Positions 14,478 through 14,581 of a stretch of DNA of 14,581 bases are shown one piece after another. The notes below the pieces were generated by a model. That model searched no databases and was not told the DNA's origin. It worked only from the letters and a program-made list of their open reading frames with translations. Location: NCBI GenBank assembly GCA_031381685.1, contig JANMYF010000116.1:1-14581 (forward strand), given 5' to 3'. How positions within the stretch are numbered: the stretch's first letter is position 1; each line of letters begins with the position of its first letter. A program made the translations under genes and the position numbers. Source of the stretch: JANLQX01 sp031381685 (GTDB taxonomy: Bacteria; Actinomycetota; Acidimicrobiia; Acidimicrobiales; JANYDT01).

Positions 14478-14581
14478 AGATGAACGCCGAATTCATGGAG
14501 GCGCTCGAGTTTCTCGAGGCCGAGAAGGGCGTCCCCAAGGAGCTCATCCTCGAGGCTCTGGCCAACGCGCTGGTCACCGCC
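14474..14581 (+). CDS. nusA: Transcription factor NusA, N-terminal fragment (runs off the window)
   Basis: Thirty-six codons are visible. The translation begins MKMNAEFMEALEFLEAEKG and continues VPKELILEALANALVTA. This matches the start of the NusA N-terminal RNA-polymerase-binding domain, including the conserved EALE.LE.EKG and ALE.AL pattern. NusA modulates pausing, termination and antitermination. The ATG overlaps the rimP stop (ATGA), and AAGGAG lies just upstream within rimP (14461-14466), so translation is likely coupled. The rimP-nusA order is conserved across bacteria. The remaining domains (S1, KH1, KH2) lie outside the window. Confidence 0.95.
   Translation, partial: MKMNAEFMEALEFLEAEKGVPKELILEALANALVTA

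Overview
The window is high-GC (about two thirds G+C by eye) chromosomal DNA from a bacterium. Its backbone is the translation, lipid and isoprenoid cluster rpsB-tsf-pyrH-frr-cdsA-dxr-rip1-ispG, followed further on by rimP-nusA. This order, with a site-2 protease between dxr and ispG and GTG starts at several genes, is characteristic of Actinomycetota. The large acidic extensions on CdsA and RimP, and the absence of rlmN and proS from their usual places, hint at a lineage away from Streptomyces and Mycobacterium, possibly Acidimicrobiia. That placement is inference.

Layout. Positions 1-3290 carry rpsB, tsf, pyrH and frr (ribosomal protein S2, EF-Ts, UMP kinase, ribosome recycling factor), with a terminator-like hairpin between tsf and pyrH. 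Positions 3323-8928 carry cdsA (CDP-diacylglycerol synthesis), dxr and ispG (two steps of the MEP isoprenoid pathway) and an intramembrane metalloprotease. Positions 8960-9643 carry ung (uracil-DNA glycosylase). On the minus strand, 9668-11405 holds two membrane-protein genes: a rhomboid-fold protein lacking the catalytic serine, then an unrecognised seven-helix protein. Divergent from these, 11471-13315 encodes a biotin-carrier/carboxyltransferase fusion. A 388-base gene-free stretch (13316-13703) follows. It holds five copies of a 10-bp motif on a strict 21-bp pitch and a leader with a canonical intrinsic terminator ahead of rimP. The window ends 36 codons into nusA.

How the genes fit together. 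The first block makes and recycles ribosomes and supplies UDP. The second makes membrane phospholipid precursor and isoprenoid precursor and processes membrane proteins. rimP-nusA begins the ribosome maturation, transcription elongation and initiation factor operon. The ung-to-carboxylase segment sits where other actinobacteria commonly keep proS and looks like a lineage-specific insertion into a conserved neighbourhood. I see no mobile element, tRNA, rRNA or CRISPR array.

No wholly new multi-gene system is evident. The most interesting signals are regulatory: the 21-bp-phased motif array, the rimP-nusA attenuator-like leader, and the possible Shine-Dalgarno-pairing helix ahead of rpsB.
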